In this document: positions 17,485-24,903 of the stretch, one piece after another
Layout: every line of letters begins with the position of its first letter
How positions within the stretch are numbered: the stretch's first letter is position 1
Origin: Ascidiaceihabitans sp039975415
Lineage (GTDB): Bacteria > Pseudomonadota > Alphaproteobacteria > Rhodobacterales > Rhodobacteraceae
NCBI RefSeq assembly: GCF_039975415.1
Contig: NZ_JBDWHD010000005.1
Direction: 5' to 3' (one strand)
Length of the DNA stretch: 64,000 nt
Position numbers and translations under genes: made by a program
The notes under the pieces: model-generated
Database searches by the model: none
What the model was told of the DNA's origin: nothing
The model's input: only the letters and a program-made list of their open reading frames with translations

Positions 17485-18261
17485 ATGAAAAAACCAAAGT
17501 GGGTTGTTGAGAAGGAACAGGGCAAAAAAGCGCAAGCGAACGAGACGGTTTGGCTGTTTGGTTTGCATGCCGTGCGCGATGCTTTGATGAACCCCGCGCG
17601 CAAGCGGTTGCGTTTGATTGTGACGCTGAATGCGCAAAACAAGCTGGAAGATGCGATTGCGGCATCGGGAATGACGCCCGAGTTGGTGGATCCACGCAAA
17701 TTCAACGCACCTCTTGATCCGGGGTCCGTGCATCAGGGGGCCGCGTTAGAGGTCAAGCCGCTGGATTGGGGGCGTCTGGATGATGTGGCCATCGGGCGGG
17801 ATGCGCCGCGTTTAATTTTGTTGGACCGCGTGACGGACCCGCACAACGTAGGCGCGATCTTGCGGTCGGCTGAAGTGCTTGGTGCATCCGCCGTGATTGG
17901 CACGCGCCACCATTCAGCCCCTGAAACAGGGGCTTTGGCAAAAACGGCCAGCGGCGCGTTGGAACGCCAGCCCTATTTGCGGGTGCGCAATCTGTCGGAT
18001 GCCATCGTGGCGTTGCAGGGCATGGGATATCTGGTGCTGGGTCTGGATGGCGAGGCCGATAAAACCATCGAAGCGGCCGTGGACGGTGTTCAGGACCGCC
18101 CCGTTGCCTTGGTTTTGGGGGCCGAAGGGCCAGGATTGCGTCAAAAGACCAAAGAAACATGCGATATGTTGGTGCGGATTGACGCATCTGGTGCATTTGG
18201 ATCGCTTAACGTCTCAAATGCTGCGGCTTTGGCCCTATATGCGTCTCAAAACAGGGGCTAG
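17485..18261 (+). CDS. rlmB: 23S rRNA (guanosine-2'-O)-methyltransferase RlmB-type (SpoU/TrmH family)
   Basis: A 258-residue SPOUT methyltransferase; the family member RlmB methylates G2251 of 23S rRNA. An N-terminal L30e-like substrate domain (WLFGLHAVRDALMNPARKRL) is followed by the knotted SAM-binding domain with motif 1 LDRVTDPHNVGAILRSA (about residue 113), motif 2 LVLGAEGPGLR (about 211) and motif 3 ASGAFGSLNVSNAAALALY at the end. ATG 17485 has AAAGG eight bases upstream; an in-frame GTG lies nine bases earlier. A short zinc-ribbon gene follows, with its ribosome binding site overlapping the rlmB stop. Confidence 0.93.
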   Translation: MKKPKWVVEKEQGKKAQANETVWLFGLHAVRDALMNPARKRLRLIVTLNAQNKLEDAIAASGMTPELVDPRKFNAPLDPGSVHQGAALEVKPLDWGRLDDVAIGRDAPRLILLDRVTDPHNVGAILRSAEVLGASAVIGTRHHSAPETGALAKTASGALERQPYLRVRNLSDAIVALQGMGYLVLGLDGEADKTIEAAVDGVQDRPVALVLGAEGPGLRQKTKETCDMLVRIDASGAFGSLNVSNAAALALYASQNRG

Positions 18262-18293
18262 GAGACAGGTATTTGGGCTATCCAACGAAGATC

Positions 18294-18587
18294 ATGACAT
18301 GCTGCTATTGCGGCACACGCGCGGCGCTGGTGTTGAAGAACTCTGGGCGGCACGAGTTGATGTGCAGCAGTTGCGGGGCACCTTTGCATGATCTGAAACG
18401 CTTGCCAGTGGTCAAGGCGGGCGACCGTGAATTGGTGCGGCCCAGTGCGGTGCGGTCGCCGAAACCTGTGAAGTCGCACAAATCCGAGAAAAAGCCGTCC
18501 AAAAAGAAGAAGTCAAAAAAGCGTAAAAGCTTTTTCAAAGACTTTCTCGAAGAGGCTGTTGATTTTGTTGAGGATATTTTTGATTAG
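18294..18587 (+). CDS. Small zinc-ribbon protein with lysine-rich linker
   Basis: A 97-residue protein opening with two CxxC pairs (MTCCYCGTRAAL and MCSSCGAPLHDL), a rubredoxin-like zinc ribbon. A long basic linker follows (many Lys/Ser, residues 55-80), then an acidic amphipathic tail FFKDFLEEAVDFVEDIFD. Function is unknown; proteins of this kind are common in Rhodobacterales. Start choice is uncertain: a TTG at 18273 with AGGAGACAGG just upstream would add seven residues, whereas the ATG at 18294 gives the conserved-looking MTCCYCG opening. It follows rlmB by 32 bp and is probably cotranscribed. Confidence 0.75.
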   Translation: MTCCYCGTRAALVLKNSGRHELMCSSCGAPLHDLKRLPVVKAGDRELVRPSAVRSPKPVKSHKSEKKPSKKKKSKKRKSFFKDFLEEAVDFVEDIFD

Positions 18588-18604
18588 TGCATTTTGCGCT
18601 TGAG

Positions 18605-18630
18605 ATTTTCGGCAAAAACTCGCCGAAAAT
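18605..18630 (+). terminator. Hairpin after the zinc-ribbon gene
   Basis: ATTTTCGGC (18605-18613) pairs perfectly with GCCGAAAAT (18622-18630) round an eight-base loop. No clean T-run follows, so it may be a weak terminator or a 3' stabiliser. Confidence 0.55.
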
Positions 18631-18755
18631 TAGCGCTTTGTTCACACAATCCGTCGAGGGTCTTTTAAGGCGCACAAAACATCATATGTGCAACTTACAG
18701 CACGCGGGATTGGAACACCCGAAGGTGCATTACTGTCCCTCGTTCCGCACTTTAT

Positions 18756-18788
18756 GCGCCCCGGGCTTTGGCCTGTGGGCGCTTTTTT
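18756..18788 (+). terminator. Intrinsic terminator in the leader of the CoA-binding gene
   Basis: GCGCCC (18756-18761) pairs with GGGCGC (18777-18782), with an inner GGC/GCC pairing, directly followed by six T. It lies only 30 bp before the start codon at 18818 and about 130 bp after the previous hairpin. It therefore either ends a small RNA encoded in 18631-18788 or attenuates the next gene. Confidence 0.7.
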
Positions 18789-18817
18789 CTGCGTGGTTTT
18801 ACGTGTAGAGATTCTCC

Positions 18818-19285
18818 ATGACTTACACTGACTCGTTTTTGAAGACTGTTCTGCAAAGCTCCAAGCGCATTGCAATTGTGGGGGTGTCGATGAACCCAGT
18901 ACGCCCCAGCTATTTTGTGGCGCGGTATCTTGGGCTAAAAGGATACACCATCGTGCCTGTAAATCCCGGCCATGCCGGTAAGACACTTTTGGGTGAAACG
19001 GTTGTCGGGTCCCTGAGCGATATCGAGAAACCGGTTGATATGATTGATATTTTCCGCCGCTCTGAAGCTGTACCCGAGATTGTAGACGAAGCATTGGCGT
19101 GTTTTGCTGACCTGAAAACAATCTGGATGCAGATTGGCGTTGAACACGCCGAGGCCGCGGCATTGGCGCAAGCGCGTGGTGTCGCAGTGATCCAAAACCG
19201 GTGTCCAAAGATTGAATATCAACGCCTGTTCGGAGAATTGCGGCAGGGTGGATTCGCGACCGGAGTGATCAGTTCCAAGCTTTGA
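18818..19285 (+). CDS. CoA-binding Rossmann-fold protein (YccU-like)
   Basis: A 155-residue protein of the CoA_binding (succinyl-CoA ligase alpha N-terminal-like) family: KRIAIVGVSMNPVRPSYFVARYL holds the glycine-rich turn, VDMIDIFRRSEAVPEIVDEAL the second strand-helix unit, and IWMQIGVEHAEAA plus VIQNRCPKIEYQRL are conserved in YccU relatives. No catalytic residues are expected. In several Rhodobacterales genomes such a gene is near metY, but here metY is 9 kb away. It is preceded by a structured leader with a terminator, which suggests control of expression by attenuation. Confidence 0.88.
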   Translation: MTYTDSFLKTVLQSSKRIAIVGVSMNPVRPSYFVARYLGLKGYTIVPVNPGHAGKTLLGETVVGSLSDIEKPVDMIDIFRRSEAVPEIVDEALACFADLKTIWMQIGVEHAEAAALAQARGVAVIQNRCPKIEYQRLFGELRQGGFATGVISSKL

Positions 19286-19302
19286 TTTTCTGGTGCAAAC
19301 AA

Positions 19303-19353
19303 CGGCTTTGGGGGCGCTGCCCCCCGATCTGTGGACGCCCCCCGCGGTTTTTT
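19303..19353. repeat. GC-rich REP-like hairpin element
   Basis: GGCTTTGGGGGCGCTGCCCCC is followed, after a spacer, by GACGCCCCCCGCGG and a T-run. The GGGGGCG (19310-19316) and CGCCCCCC (19336-19343) arms pair. It lies in the convergent gap between the CoA-binding gene and hisE, and resembles GGGGGCGCTGCCCCC elements seen widely in Rhodobacterales intergenic DNA. It probably terminates one or both genes. Confidence 0.6.
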
Positions 19354-19378
19354 CGCAAATAAGACAAAAAAGTCGCCG

Positions 19379-19684
19379 TCAGCGGTTGGCTTTTTCGGTG
19401 AGCCCTGATTGTGACTGGCGACCAGCCAATTCTGTGACGACGTCTTCCAACGTCACATCACACGCCGCCAACATAACCATCAAGTGATACATCACATCAG
19501 CGGCTTCGGATGCGAGTTTCTTTTGGTCGCCTTTCACAGCTTCGATAATCGCTTCGATGGCTTCTTCCCCGAATTTTTCAGCGCATTTTTCCGGGCCTTT
19601 GGCCAGTAATTGTGCCGTCCAGCTTGACGCAGGATCCGCGTCTTTGCGCGATTGAATCGTCTCGAACAGGTCTTGCAGCGTCAT
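19379..19684 (-). CDS. hisE: Phosphoribosyl-ATP pyrophosphohydrolase
   Basis: HisE carries out the second step of histidine synthesis, PR-ATP to PR-AMP. The 101-residue protein is an all-helical MazG-like fold with the metal-binding signature EKFGEEAIEAIIEAVKGD (about residue 37) and EAADVMYHLMVML (about 60). It stands alone rather than fused to HisI, as usual in alphaproteobacteria. Its ATG overlaps the hisF stop by four bases, which implies coupled translation, and it is the last gene of the hisA-x-hisF-hisE run. Confidence 0.95.
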   Translation of the reverse strand: MTLQDLFETIQSRKDADPASSWTAQLLAKGPEKCAEKFGEEAIEAIIEAVKGDQKKLASEAADVMYHLMVMLAACDVTLEDVVTELAGRQSQSGLTEKANR

Positions 19685-20442
19685 GTCAGCCTCATCGCGA
19701 TACCGGCGTCGGCCATGTGTTGTTTGGCCTCTTGTATGGTGTAATCGCCGAAGTGAAAGATGGAGGCCGCCAGCACAGCAGATGCCCCGCCTTTGGTCAC
19801 ACCATCCACCAGATGATCCAGATTTCCCACGCCTCCGGAGGCGATAACAGGGATTGTAACGGCATCGGAAATGGCGCGGGTCAAAGGCAGGTTAAAGCCT
19901 TGTTTCGTGCCGTCGCGGTCCATGGAGGTCAACAGGATTTCGCCCGCCCCCTTGGCCGCAGCTGTACGTGCGAATTCCACGGCATCTATTCCCGTGGCTT
20001 TGCGCCCGCCGTGCGTGAAGATTTCCCATTTGCCGGGGCTTACTGTTTTGGCGTCGATGGCACAAACGATGCATTGGCTGCCAAAATGGTCTGAGGCCTC
20101 TGCCAGCACATCGGGATTTGCCACGGCGGCGGAATTGAAGCTGACTTTGTCAGCACCCGCCAAAAGCAAGTCACGCACATCTGCAGTTGTGCGCACGCCC
20201 CCACCCACCGTCAGCGGGATATAGCATTGCTCAGCGGTGCGCGTCACAACGTCGAACATCGTGCCACGGTTTTCATGGGTCGCATGAATGTCCAGAAAAC
20301 AAAGTTCGTCAGCGCCGGCTGCGTCATATGCGCGGGCTGCATCCACGGGATCGCCTGCGTCGCGCAAGCCGACAAAGTTTACGCCTTTGACGACACGACC
20401 GTCAGCGACATCAAGGCAGGGAATAATACGGGTTTTCAACAT
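19681..20442 (-). CDS. hisF: Imidazole glycerol phosphate synthase, cyclase subunit
   Basis: HisF forms imidazole glycerol phosphate and AICAR from PRFAR using ammonia delivered by HisH. The 253-residue TIM barrel opens MLKTRIIPCLDVADGRVVKG, has the catalytic Asp in CLDV and the second in LTSMDRDGTKQGF, and the phosphate-binding SGGVGN motif. It is located 49 bp downstream of a small membrane gene and overlaps hisE. Confidence 0.97.
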   Translation of the reverse strand: MLKTRIIPCLDVADGRVVKGVNFVGLRDAGDPVDAARAYDAAGADELCFLDIHATHENRGTMFDVVTRTAEQCYIPLTVGGGVRTTADVRDLLLAGADKVSFNSAAVANPDVLAEASDHFGSQCIVCAIDAKTVSPGKWEIFTHGGRKATGIDAVEFARTAAAKGAGEILLTSMDRDGTKQGFNLPLTRAISDAVTIPVIASGGVGNLDHLVDGVTKGGASAVLAASIFHFGDYTIQEAKQHMADAGIAMRLT

Positions 20443-20490
20443 GGGCGCATTATCGCTTGGAATTGGGGGCGGGGGAAGGGCCTTGGACCA

Positions 20491-20820
20491 TCACTGGACC
20501 TGCGCCCGCCGATTGAGAAATTCGAAAATCGCAGCCACGGTCAGAATTGCGGGCCCGACAAAAAGGTACCCCAAGAATGAGATCAACAGAGGTCCGGCAA
20601 GGGTTTGCGCGACAGGTGTTAAAAACGACGGTGTGCATTCTGTGAACCCGTTCAAGGACCCGCCAATGCATTGATTGCCAAACAATACCGACAAAAAGAG
20701 TACGATCAGGAAATACAGTCCCCCCGATATGAGCAAGCGCGCCGCAATCCGGCTTTTGGCAAATCGCGCCAATCCAAGTGCGGCCAGACAAGGGGCCATC
20801 AATCCAAAGACCGTGAACAT
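20491..20820 (-). CDS. Small membrane protein between hisA and hisF
   Basis: A 109-residue protein of unknown function with about three hydrophobic segments: the N-terminus (MFTVFGLMAPCLAALGLARF), LLISGGLYFLIVLFLSVLFGNQ and LLISFLGYLFVGPAILTVAAIF. Two cysteines (QCIGGS and TECTPS) lie in the loop between the second and third segments. ATG 20820 is five bases after the hisA stop, so it is in the his transcript. A gene at this place between hisA and hisF recurs in Rhodobacterales, but no role in histidine synthesis is known. Confidence 0.72.
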   Translation of the reverse strand: MFTVFGLMAPCLAALGLARFAKSRIAARLLISGGLYFLIVLFLSVLFGNQCIGGSLNGFTECTPSFLTPVAQTLAGPLLISFLGYLFVGPAILTVAAIFEFLNRRAQVQ

Positions 20821-20825
20821 GCGGC

Positions 20826-21545
20826 TTACCCCTTCAAGGCGGTGAGGGCCGCATTCAGGTCAATCGCCCCGTCATAAAGCGCGCGCCCAGAGATGGCGCC
20901 GGCAATGACGCCGGTGTCTTTCAGCTGTGTCAAATCTTGCAACGACGACACACCACCCGAGGCGATGACGGGGATAGAGACGGCCCGCGCCAACTGTGCT
21001 GTGGCGTCGATATTCGGCCCCCCCATGGCGCCGTCGCGCATGATGTCTGTGTAAATGATGGCTGAAACCCCTGCGTCTTCAAACGATTTTGCAAGGTCCG
21101 TGACCATGACATCGGTTTCTTCGGCCCAGCCTTTGGTCGCCACTTTACCGTTTCTGGCGTCGATGCCCACCGCCACTTTGCCCGGAAACGCGCGGGCCGC
21201 TTCACGCACCAGATTCGGGTTTTCGACAGCAACCGTTCCAAGGATGACCCGCGCCAGCCCCTTGTCCAACCATCCTTCGATGGTGGCCATATCGCGGATG
21301 CCACCGCCCAACTGGGCAGGAACGGGACAGGATTTCAGGATCGCTTCGACCGGGGCCGCATTCACTGGCGTGCCTGCAAAAGCGCCGTTCAGATCAACCA
21401 GATGCAGCCATTCGCACCCAGCCTCTACAAAAGCACGGGCTTGGGCCGCGGGGTCGTCGTTGAACACGGTGCTTTGGTCCATGTCGCCATGTACAAGGCG
21501 CACGGCTTGGCCGTCTTTCAAGTCGATGGCAGGGTACAGGATCAT
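20826..21545 (-). CDS. hisA: Phosphoribosylformimino-AICAR phosphate isomerase
   Basis: HisA isomerises ProFAR to PRFAR, the substrate of HisF/HisH. The 239-residue TIM barrel begins MILYPAIDLKDGQAVRLVHG, with the catalytic Asp in AIDLKDG and the second in IYTDIMRDGAMGGPN, and ends with the ASGGVSS and GAISGRALYDG phosphate sites. The sequence is typical throughout. Confidence 0.97.
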   Translation of the reverse strand: MILYPAIDLKDGQAVRLVHGDMDQSTVFNDDPAAQARAFVEAGCEWLHLVDLNGAFAGTPVNAAPVEAILKSCPVPAQLGGGIRDMATIEGWLDKGLARVILGTVAVENPNLVREAARAFPGKVAVGIDARNGKVATKGWAEETDVMVTDLAKSFEDAGVSAIIYTDIMRDGAMGGPNIDATAQLARAVSIPVIASGGVSSLQDLTQLKDTGVIAGAISGRALYDGAIDLNAALTALKG

Positions 21546-21694
21546 AGGATGCGCCTTGTGTGATGATGATAGGCCGCTTTATGCACGACCCAGCCCGATT
21601 TGCAACGCGGGGCCACATGTGCAGCGCGACCTTAGGTCAGGCTTGCCAGATGGGGACACTTAAGGGAAGCTGTGGGGCAAATGGGAGGACGAAC

Positions 21695-22078
21695 ATGAAA
21701 ACTATTATAGCAACTGCAGCGCTGACACTTGGACTGGCAGGGGGCGCATTGGCGGATCCCGTATTGGGGACATGGAAAACCCAAGTGGACGATGGCAACT
21801 ATGCCCATATCAAAATGGCGAAATGCGGTGACAAAGTGTGCGGCACAATCGCCAAAGCGTTTGACGCAAGTGGGCCAATCCAGACAGCCAATGTCGGGCG
21901 CAAACTGGTTTGGGCGATGGTGCCTAAAGGTGACGGGTATTACGCGTCGGGCAAAATCTGGCAGCCGTCCACGGATAAGGTCTACAAATCCAAGATGTCT
22001 TTGTCGGGCAATTCTTTGAAAGTGTCCGGGTGCGTTGGCCCAATTTGCAAAAAACAGACATGGACGCGTGTGAACTAA
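21695..22078 (+). CDS. DUF2147 family secreted protein
   Basis: A 127-residue periplasmic protein with a signal peptide (MKTIIATAALTLGLAGGALA, cleavage at ALA-DP) and a DUF2147 lipocalin-like domain starting DPVLGTWKTQVDDGNYAHIKM, ending CKKQTWTRV. Four cysteines suggest two disulfides. Its biochemical role is not established. GGGAGGA lies five bases before the ATG. It is on the opposite strand to the surrounding his genes, splitting hisB-hisH from hisA. It ends at a repeat palindrome and a short tandem repeat. Confidence 0.87.
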   Translation: MKTIIATAALTLGLAGGALADPVLGTWKTQVDDGNYAHIKMAKCGDKVCGTIAKAFDASGPIQTANVGRKLVWAMVPKGDGYYASGKIWQPSTDKVYKSKMSLSGNSLKVSGCVGPICKKQTWTRVN

Positions 22079-22099
22079 ACAGCTTTCGTGTTGGGGTAA

Positions 22100-22117
22100 G
22101 GTGCGCCTTGGCGCACC
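22100..22117. repeat. Palindromic interspersed repeat, copy 2
   Basis: GGTGCGCC-TT-GGCGCACC, preceded by GGGGTAA, identical in core to copy 1 at 2701. It lies just downstream of the DUF2147 gene, between convergent genes. Confidence 0.75.
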
Positions 22118-22121
22118 TTCC

Positions 22122-22166
22122 TGTTAAAATCAGGCCTGTTAAAATCGGGCCTGTTTAGATCGGGCC
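22122..22166. repeat. Three tandem 15-bp repeats
   Basis: Three consecutive copies of a 15-mer: TGTTAAAATCAGGCC, TGTTAAAATCGGGCC and TGTTTAGATCGGGCC, with a partial fourth (TGTTTCAG). They fill the convergent gap between the DUF2147 gene and hisH. Confidence 0.85.
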
Positions 22167-22188
22167 TGTTTCAGTTTGCGCGGGGCGG

Positions 22189-22827
22189 CTAAGGCGCCCA
22201 GCGCAAGAAATTCCCGATCATACGCAGACCGACCCCTTGACTTTTTTCGGGGTGAAACTGCATGCCAAGCATTGTGTCGCGGCCGATGACCGCGGTGACA
22301 TCGGTGCCATAGTCCACATAGGCCAGCCGTTGTGCGGGGTCGTCTACCTTAAAGTGGAATGAGTGTACAAAATAGGTGTGGTCGCCGGATGTGACCCCGT
22401 CCAGAACCGGATGTGGGTGCGAGATGATCAAATCATTCCACCCCATATGAGGCACCTTCAAAGACGCGCTGTCGGGTTTGATTTCTACGACTTCTCCGCC
22501 GACCCAATTCAAGCCGGCAGTGTTTTGATACTCACGTCCCCATGTGGCCATCAGCTGCATGCCAACGCAAATTCCAAGAAACGGGCGCCCCTTTTGTTCG
22601 ACGGCCTCTTTCATGGCCTCAAAGAGCCCACCCGTGCCGGTAAGCGCCGCATGACAGGACGGAAACGCACCGTCTCCGGGCAGAACAATGCGGTCGGCGC
22701 GTGCGACAACATCGGCGTCCGATGTTACGACAACCTCGCCCGCGTCCAATTCGCGTGCCATGCGTTCAAAGGCTTTGTGGGCAGAGTGTAAGTTGCCGCT
22801 TTCGTAGTCGATGATGGCCGTGAGCAT
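22189..22827 (-). CDS. hisH: Imidazole glycerol phosphate synthase, glutamine amidotransferase subunit
   Basis: HisH hydrolyses glutamine and passes ammonia to HisF. The 212-residue class I amidotransferase has the nucleophile motif FLGICVGMQLMA (Cys near residue 85) and the His-x-Glu part of the triad in LGMQFHPEKSQG. The oxyanion strand LPGDGAFPSC is normal. It is three bases downstream of hisB, in the same transcript, and separated from hisA/hisF by an opposite-strand gene. Confidence 0.96.
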   Translation of the reverse strand: MLTAIIDYESGNLHSAHKAFERMARELDAGEVVVTSDADVVARADRIVLPGDGAFPSCHAALTGTGGLFEAMKEAVEQKGRPFLGICVGMQLMATWGREYQNTAGLNWVGGEVVEIKPDSASLKVPHMGWNDLIISHPHPVLDGVTSGDHTYFVHSFHFKVDDPAQRLAYVDYGTDVTAVIGRDTMLGMQFHPEKSQGVGLRMIGNFLRWAP

Positions 22828-22830
22828 CGC

Positions 22831-23418
22831 CTACAACGCCCCTTTGGTGGAAGGGATATCGCCCGATTTGCGTGGATCCACTTCGACAGCCTGACGCAGG
22901 GCGCGGGCCACAGATTTAAACGTGGCTTCGGCGATGTGGTGGCTGTTGAAGCCGTGCAACATGTCGATATGCAAGGTGATGCCGCCGTGGGTGGCCAGCG
23001 CTGTGAAGAATTCACGCACCAGTTCGGTGTCGAAGGCGCCAATCTTCTGGGTTGGCATATCCACATTCCAGATCAGGTAGGGCCGTGCCGACAAGTCCAG
23101 CGCACAGCGCACTTGGGCGTCGTCCATGGGCAACAGGCAACTGCCGTACCGCACGATGCCGCGCTTGTCGCCCAAGGCTTGGGTCAGGGCTTGTCCAAGG
23201 GCGATACCTGTGTCCTCGACGGTGTGGTGATCGTCGATGTGGGTGTCACCTTTGGCGCGGATCGTCATGTCGATCAGGGAATGGCGCGCCAGCTGGTCCA
23301 GCATGTGGTCGAAAAAGCCGACACCGGTCTGGTTGTCGTAGATCCCTGTGCCGTCAAGATTGACGGTCACTGAAATCTCGGTTTCAGCGGTGGTGCGGGT
23401 GATGGTGGCTTGGCGCAT
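22831..23418 (-). CDS. hisB: Imidazoleglycerol-phosphate dehydratase
   Basis: HisB dehydrates imidazole glycerol phosphate to imidazole acetol phosphate. The 195-residue monofunctional form has the Mn-binding signatures GVGFFDHMLDQLARHS, DTHIDDHHTVEDTGIALG and the C-terminal mirror HGFNSHHIAEATFKSVARALR. ATG at 23418 is chosen; the longer frame has no typical N-terminus. It is the first gene of the hisB-hisH pair. Confidence 0.97.
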   Translation of the reverse strand: MRQATITRTTAETEISVTVNLDGTGIYDNQTGVGFFDHMLDQLARHSLIDMTIRAKGDTHIDDHHTVEDTGIALGQALTQALGDKRGIVRYGSCLLPMDDAQVRCALDLSARPYLIWNVDMPTQKIGAFDTELVREFFTALATHGGITLHIDMLHGFNSHHIAEATFKSVARALRQAVEVDPRKSGDIPSTKGAL

Positions 23419-23546
23419 ATCGGCTCTCCGGCTGGTGTTGGCCCGCTTATAGGCAGGTTGTGCGTCCGCGCCAAGATGCAGCCTTTGGGATTGCGCCCCC
23501 TTGGGGGGATGTGTCAGCAATGGGCAACAGCTTGAAGGAGTATCCC

Positions 23547-23786
23547 ATGAGCACCTGTGTATTCATCCAGATCCGTTGCAAACCCGGATCGACCTACAAA
23601 GTCGCGGAAGATATTGCGCTACGCGAATTTCATTCAGAGCTGTATTCGACATCCGGCGACTATGATTTGCTGATGAAAGCCTACATTCCAAGTGACGAAG
23701 ATGTCGGGAAATACATCAACGATCATTTGCTGGATATTGTTGGGATCGAACGGTCTTTGACGACCATGACGTTCAAAGCTTTTTAA
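23547..23786 (+). CDS. Stand-alone Lrp/AsnC ligand-binding (RAM) domain protein
   Basis: A 79-residue protein containing only the beta-alpha-beta-beta-alpha-beta RAM fold of Lrp/AsnC regulators (STCVFIQIRCKPGSTYKVAEDI ... SGDYDLLMKAYIPSDEDV ... IERSLTTMTFKAF). No DNA-binding domain precedes it; GAAGGAG lies six bases before the ATG at 23547. Known small RAM proteins form oligomers that bind amino acids and may co-assemble with full regulators. It is divergent from hisB and upstream of an aminotransferase, suggesting a link to amino-acid levels. Confidence 0.88.
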   Translation: MSTCVFIQIRCKPGSTYKVAEDIALREFHSELYSTSGDYDLLMKAYIPSDEDVGKYINDHLLDIVGIERSLTTMTFKAF

Positions 23787-23791
23787 GGCGG

Positions 23792-23847
23792 GGTGCACCA
23801 AGGTGCACCTTACGATTTTGACCTCGTAAGGTGGGCTTCAGCCCACC
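23792..23847. repeat. Double palindromic repeat, copy 3
   Basis: GGTGCACC-AA-GGTGCACC (23792-23809), followed by TTACG, a ten-base spacer, CGTAAGG and a second hairpin GGTGGGC-TTCA-GCCCACC (23830-23847). The halves GGTGCACCTTACG and CGTAAGGTGGGC also pair with each other, so this copy can fold as one larger structure. It lies between the RAM gene and the aminotransferase. Confidence 0.8.
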
Positions 23848-23866
23848 ACCTGTCCAAGGGACCTAC

Positions 23867-24799
23867 ATGACCGATACACATACCACCCATGACGCGCTGG
23901 AAGATGCCCGCAACAACGACATCAAGATCTACGTCAACGGTGATATTGTGCACCGCGACGACGCGAAAGTGTCGGTCTACGACAGCGGCTTTATGCTGGG
24001 GGATGGCATGTGGGAAGGTATGCGCCTGTATGACGGGGTTTGGTCGTTCTTTGATGATCACATGGACCGCTTCTTTGACAGTTGCAAAGCCGTCTCACTG
24101 GATGTTGGCATGGACCGCGCGGGCATCATGGAGGCTTTGACCGCAACGGCGCGTGCCAACGACATGCACACCGATGTGCATTGCCGCCTGATGCTGACCC
24201 GCGGCGTAAAGGTCAAACCTTTCCAGCATCCGTCGCTCAGCCGTTCTGGCCCCACGCTGGTCATCATTATGGAGCATTCCAAACCCGCAGATGCCCTGCA
24301 ATCCAAAGGCATCCGCTTGGCTACAGTGCCCCAAGTGCGCGGTTTGCCTATGGCGCAGGACGCCAAGTACAACAGCCACTCCAAGCTGAACTGTGTCATT
24401 GCCTGTTTGCAAGCCGAACAGGCGGGGGCCGACGAGGGGCTGATGCTGGACCCCCATGGGTTTGTGAACACCACCAACGCTTGCAACTTTTTCATAGTGC
24501 GCAAGGGGGCTGTTTGGACGTCGACGGGGGACTATTGCATGAACGGTGTCACCCGCCAGAAGGTCATAGATCTGTGCCGCGCCAACGACATTCCAGTTTT
24601 TGAGAAAAACTACTCGCTGTATGAGGCATATGGCGCGGATGAAGCCTTTTTGACCGGCACGTTTGGGGCGCAAACCCCTGTGGCAGAGATTGATGGTAAA
24701 CCCATCGGTGATGGCCATCGACCCGTCACAGCGCGGATCAGAGAGCTTTACAAGGACTTAATCACGCAGGACATTCAGGCGCAAAGCGCTGCGGTTTAA
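23867..24799 (+). CDS. Class IV aminotransferase (D-amino acid/branched-chain type)
   Basis: A 310-residue fold-type IV PLP enzyme. It shows the N-terminal IYVNGDIVHRDDAKVSVYDSG segment, the PLP-lysine context KYNSHSKLNCVIA (about residue 167), the glutamate in GADEGLMLDPHGFVNTT, and GTFGAQTPVAEIDG at the C-terminus. Branched-chain aminotransferase, 4-amino-4-deoxychorismate lyase and D-amino acid aminotransferase share this fold, and the substrate is not decided by these motifs. ATG at 23867 is preferred over an upstream in-frame start inside the repeat. Tryptophan 2,3-dioxygenase follows. Confidence 0.87.
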   Translation: MTDTHTTHDALEDARNNDIKIYVNGDIVHRDDAKVSVYDSGFMLGDGMWEGMRLYDGVWSFFDDHMDRFFDSCKAVSLDVGMDRAGIMEALTATARANDMHTDVHCRLMLTRGVKVKPFQHPSLSRSGPTLVIIMEHSKPADALQSKGIRLATVPQVRGLPMAQDAKYNSHSKLNCVIACLQAEQAGADEGLMLDPHGFVNTTNACNFFIVRKGAVWTSTGDYCMNGVTRQKVIDLCRANDIPVFEKNYSLYEAYGADEAFLTGTFGAQTPVAEIDGKPIGDGHRPVTARIRELYKDLITQDIQAQSAAV

Positions 24800-24840
24800 G
24801 TCCAAGAAAGAGCATCCGTGTACTTGCTTCACGCCTAAAG

Positions 24841-24854
24841 CTTCATGCTTGAAG
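24841..24854. promoter_or_regulatory. Palindrome upstream of tryptophan 2,3-dioxygenase
   Basis: CTTCA-TGCT-TGAAG lies 50 bp before the start codon, with a partial copy of one arm (GCTTCA) at 24826-24831. It could bind a regulator of tryptophan breakdown; no regulator gene is adjacent. Confidence 0.35.
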
Positions 24855-24903
24855 TAATCTGCGTCAAGGCATAAACTGGCCCCAAATTCGAAAGGAATTT
24901 GCC

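Noticed and set aside
22122..22166. CRISPR-like array
   Set aside because: The 15-mers are directly adjacent with no spacers, so this is a plain tandem repeat. No CRISPR array or cas gene is present in the window.
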